DNA from: CAVSRC01 sp963750065
GTDB taxonomy: Bacteria; Pseudomonadota; Alphaproteobacteria; Rhizobiales; Kaistiaceae
Direction: 5' to 3'
Assembly (NCBI GenBank): GCA_963750065.1
Contig: CAVVPK010000015.1
Coordinates: 62,001-126,000, forward strand
Length of the DNA: 64,000 nt
Under the pieces are notes generated by a model. It had not been told where the DNA came from. It was given only the letters and a program-made list of their open reading frames with translations, and ran no database searches. A program made the position numbers and the translations under genes. Numbering within the stretch: position 1 is the stretch's first letter; every line of letters begins with the position of its first letter. Shown piece after piece: positions 50,701 to 53,700 of this stretch.

Positions 50701-53700
50701 GTTGTCGCCTTGACCCCTCGCTATTCCGCCGGCGACACGACGATCCATCTCGACCTGCCGAACGGAGCCTTGCCAAAGGGCCATTATCGGCTGCAGGTTG
50801 ACGTGCTCGACACCGCGGCCAATGCGCTCGACGGCGACAACAACGGTCAGCCTGGCGGCACCTACACCCGGACCTTCTCGATCGACCGCAGCGCCAACCA
50901 TGCGCCGACGGCCGACGCCCAGACCGTCAGCGTTGCCGAAGACAATTCCGTCGCGATCACGCTGACCGGCGCGGACGTCGACAACGATCCGCTGACCTTC
51001 GCCATCGTGAACGGTCCGGCCCACGGCTCGCTGAGCGATTTCGACGCCAACGCCGGCACCGTCGTCTATACGCCGGACGCCAACTACAACGGTGCCGACA
51101 GCTTCAGCTTCCGTGTCGACGACGGCAAGCTCGGCACCGCCGAGGCAACCGTCTCGCTCGGCGTAACGCCAGTCAACGACGCGCCGAATATCTACGGTTA
51201 CGACACCAGCGCGATCGCCGGCCAGCCGGTCACTATCACGCTTTCCGGAGACGACACGGAGACCCCGACCGATCAACTCGTCTATTCGCTGGTCGGCGAG
51301 GCGGCCCACGGCACGGTGGTTGCCGGGGACGGGCAGGGGGTCTTCATCTACACCCCAGACGACAATTTCGAGGGGACGGAGAGCCTCACCTTCGAGGTCA
51401 CCGACACCGGCGATCCGGCCGGAACCCCGGGCAATGTCACCTCGGCGACGACGACGGTGAATGTGGGAGTCACCAATCCGAACCACGCGCCGGTCTTCCA
51501 GACGGTGCAGGACCAGCGCGTCACTGCCGGCACCGACGTGTCGCTTTACGTCACCGCGAGCGATCCGGATTACAACACCGTCGCCTATTCCCTCGTCTCG
51601 GCACCCGAAGGCGCCGCCATCGACCCGTCCAGCGGCCAGTTTACCTGGACGGCGGCCGGCGATCCCGGCGTCTACGCCGTCCAAGTCAAGGCAACCGACG
51701 ACGGCACGCCGACCCGCAGCACCACGACGAGCTTCGACATCCGGCTGGTCGATGCGCTGCCGACGGTGACCGTGGCGGGCGGCGGCATCGTTGCCACCGG
51801 GCAGCCCTACGATCTTTCGCTCGGCTATCAGCCGGCGGACGGAAGCGTGCTTTCCGGCTGGACGGTGGACTGGCGCGACGGCAACGTCGACACGCTCGGC
51901 GCCGATGCCACCGACGCCAGTCATGTCTATGCCGAGGACGGCGATTATTCCATCCAGACCACGGCGACCGACAATCTCGGCGACCTGCAGGCCGACTCAC
52001 TCTCTGTTCAGGCGACCAGCCTGCCGATCCTCACCGCCTATGACTTCAGCTTCAGCTACGACAGCGGCGATTACTACTACGGCACCGTCTATGACGACGG
52101 CACCATCGGATACGCGCTCAACCAGCAGATCCCCGACGGGCTCGGTCACTACTGGATCTACGGCAGCAATCAGGTGGTCGGCGGCACGTCGGGCGAAGTC
52201 GACATCTACAGCTACCACGACGCCGATGCGCCCGATCAGTACCAGTTCACGCTGCAGACCAGTCAGGCCGGATACGGTGGCCTCGGCTCGGAGAGCGACG
52301 CGATCCAGCGGGCCGACGGGAGCTGGGGCGCGTTCGGCCCCAATCAGGAAGCCGACTACAACCCGACGCTGGCGATCGCCAGCAGTGACTTGCCGCCAGA
52401 AAACGGCATCGTCACCCAGCAGCCTTCGAGCTTCACGCTCTATCTCAGCGATCATGTCAGCCAGACGACCGCGGAGGATGCGAGCAACTACAGCCTGGTC
52501 GAGGCCGGTGCCGACGGCCAGTTCGGCACCAACGACGACGTCACCTTGGCGGTGACACCGACCTACTTCGACAGTTCTGAGATCATCAGTCTGGGCCTGG
52601 GTGGTCCCCTCGCGGATGGCAGCTATCGCCTGACGATCGACGGCAGCGGCATCACCAACGGTGCCGACCTTGCGCTGGATGCCGATGGCAACGGGCAGCC
52701 CGGCGGCACGCTGGTACGCGACTTCACGGTGGCCACGGAGACCAACAGCAACCACGCGCCCGTGGCTCAGGCCGGCGCAACGACGGTGGCGGAGGATGGC
52801 TCCGTTCTCGTCAGCCTGTCGGCGAGCGACGCCGACAACGATCCGCTGTCCTTCGGCCTCGATCCCAATGCGCTGCCGCAGCACGGCTATTTCGCGAGCT
52901 GGGATCCCGATACCGGAACCGGACTTTATGTCCCGGACCCCGACTTCAACGGCGTCGACGGTTTCAGCTTCACCGTCACCGACGGCCAGGCGGTCGACAG
53001 CGCCAACTACACGATCACCGTGACCCCGGTGAACGACGCCCCGGTGGCCGAGGGCGGGACGGCGAATGCGACGGCCGGTCAGGCGACCATCATCACGCTC
53101 GCCGGCGACGACAAGGAAACGCCAGCCGGCGATCTGGTCTATCAGATCGTCGATCAGCCGGCGCATGGCACGCTGGTGGCCGTCGAGGGTACCAACAACC
53201 AGTTCAGCTACACGGCGGCCGACGACTATGCCGGTCCCGACAGCTTCACATTCCAGGTGGTCGACAGCGGCGATCCGGCGGCAACGCCCGGCAGCGGCCT
53301 TGCCAGCGACAACGCCACCGTCTCCATCGACGTGAAGGCGATCAACCATGCGCCGGTCGCCTCCGACCAGTCGCAGACGCTGGCGGAGGACGGGTCGCTG
53401 CTGATCCAGTTCGGCGCGACGGATGCGGACAACGACCCGCTGACCTGGTCGATCGTGACGGCACCTGAGCACGGCACGCTCGGCGCCATCGACCAGGAGG
53501 CCGGCACCGTCCTCTACACGCCAGACGCCAACTACAACGGTACCGACAGCCTGGTCTTTGCCGCCAGCGACGGCGTCGCATCCGGCCAGGGCACTGTGTC
53601 GCTCACCGTCACGCCGGTCAACGACGCGCCGGCGGCGCCGGATCAGCAGGCAACGCTCGACGAGGACGGTTCGGTCCTCATCGACCTCGGCGCCAGCGAC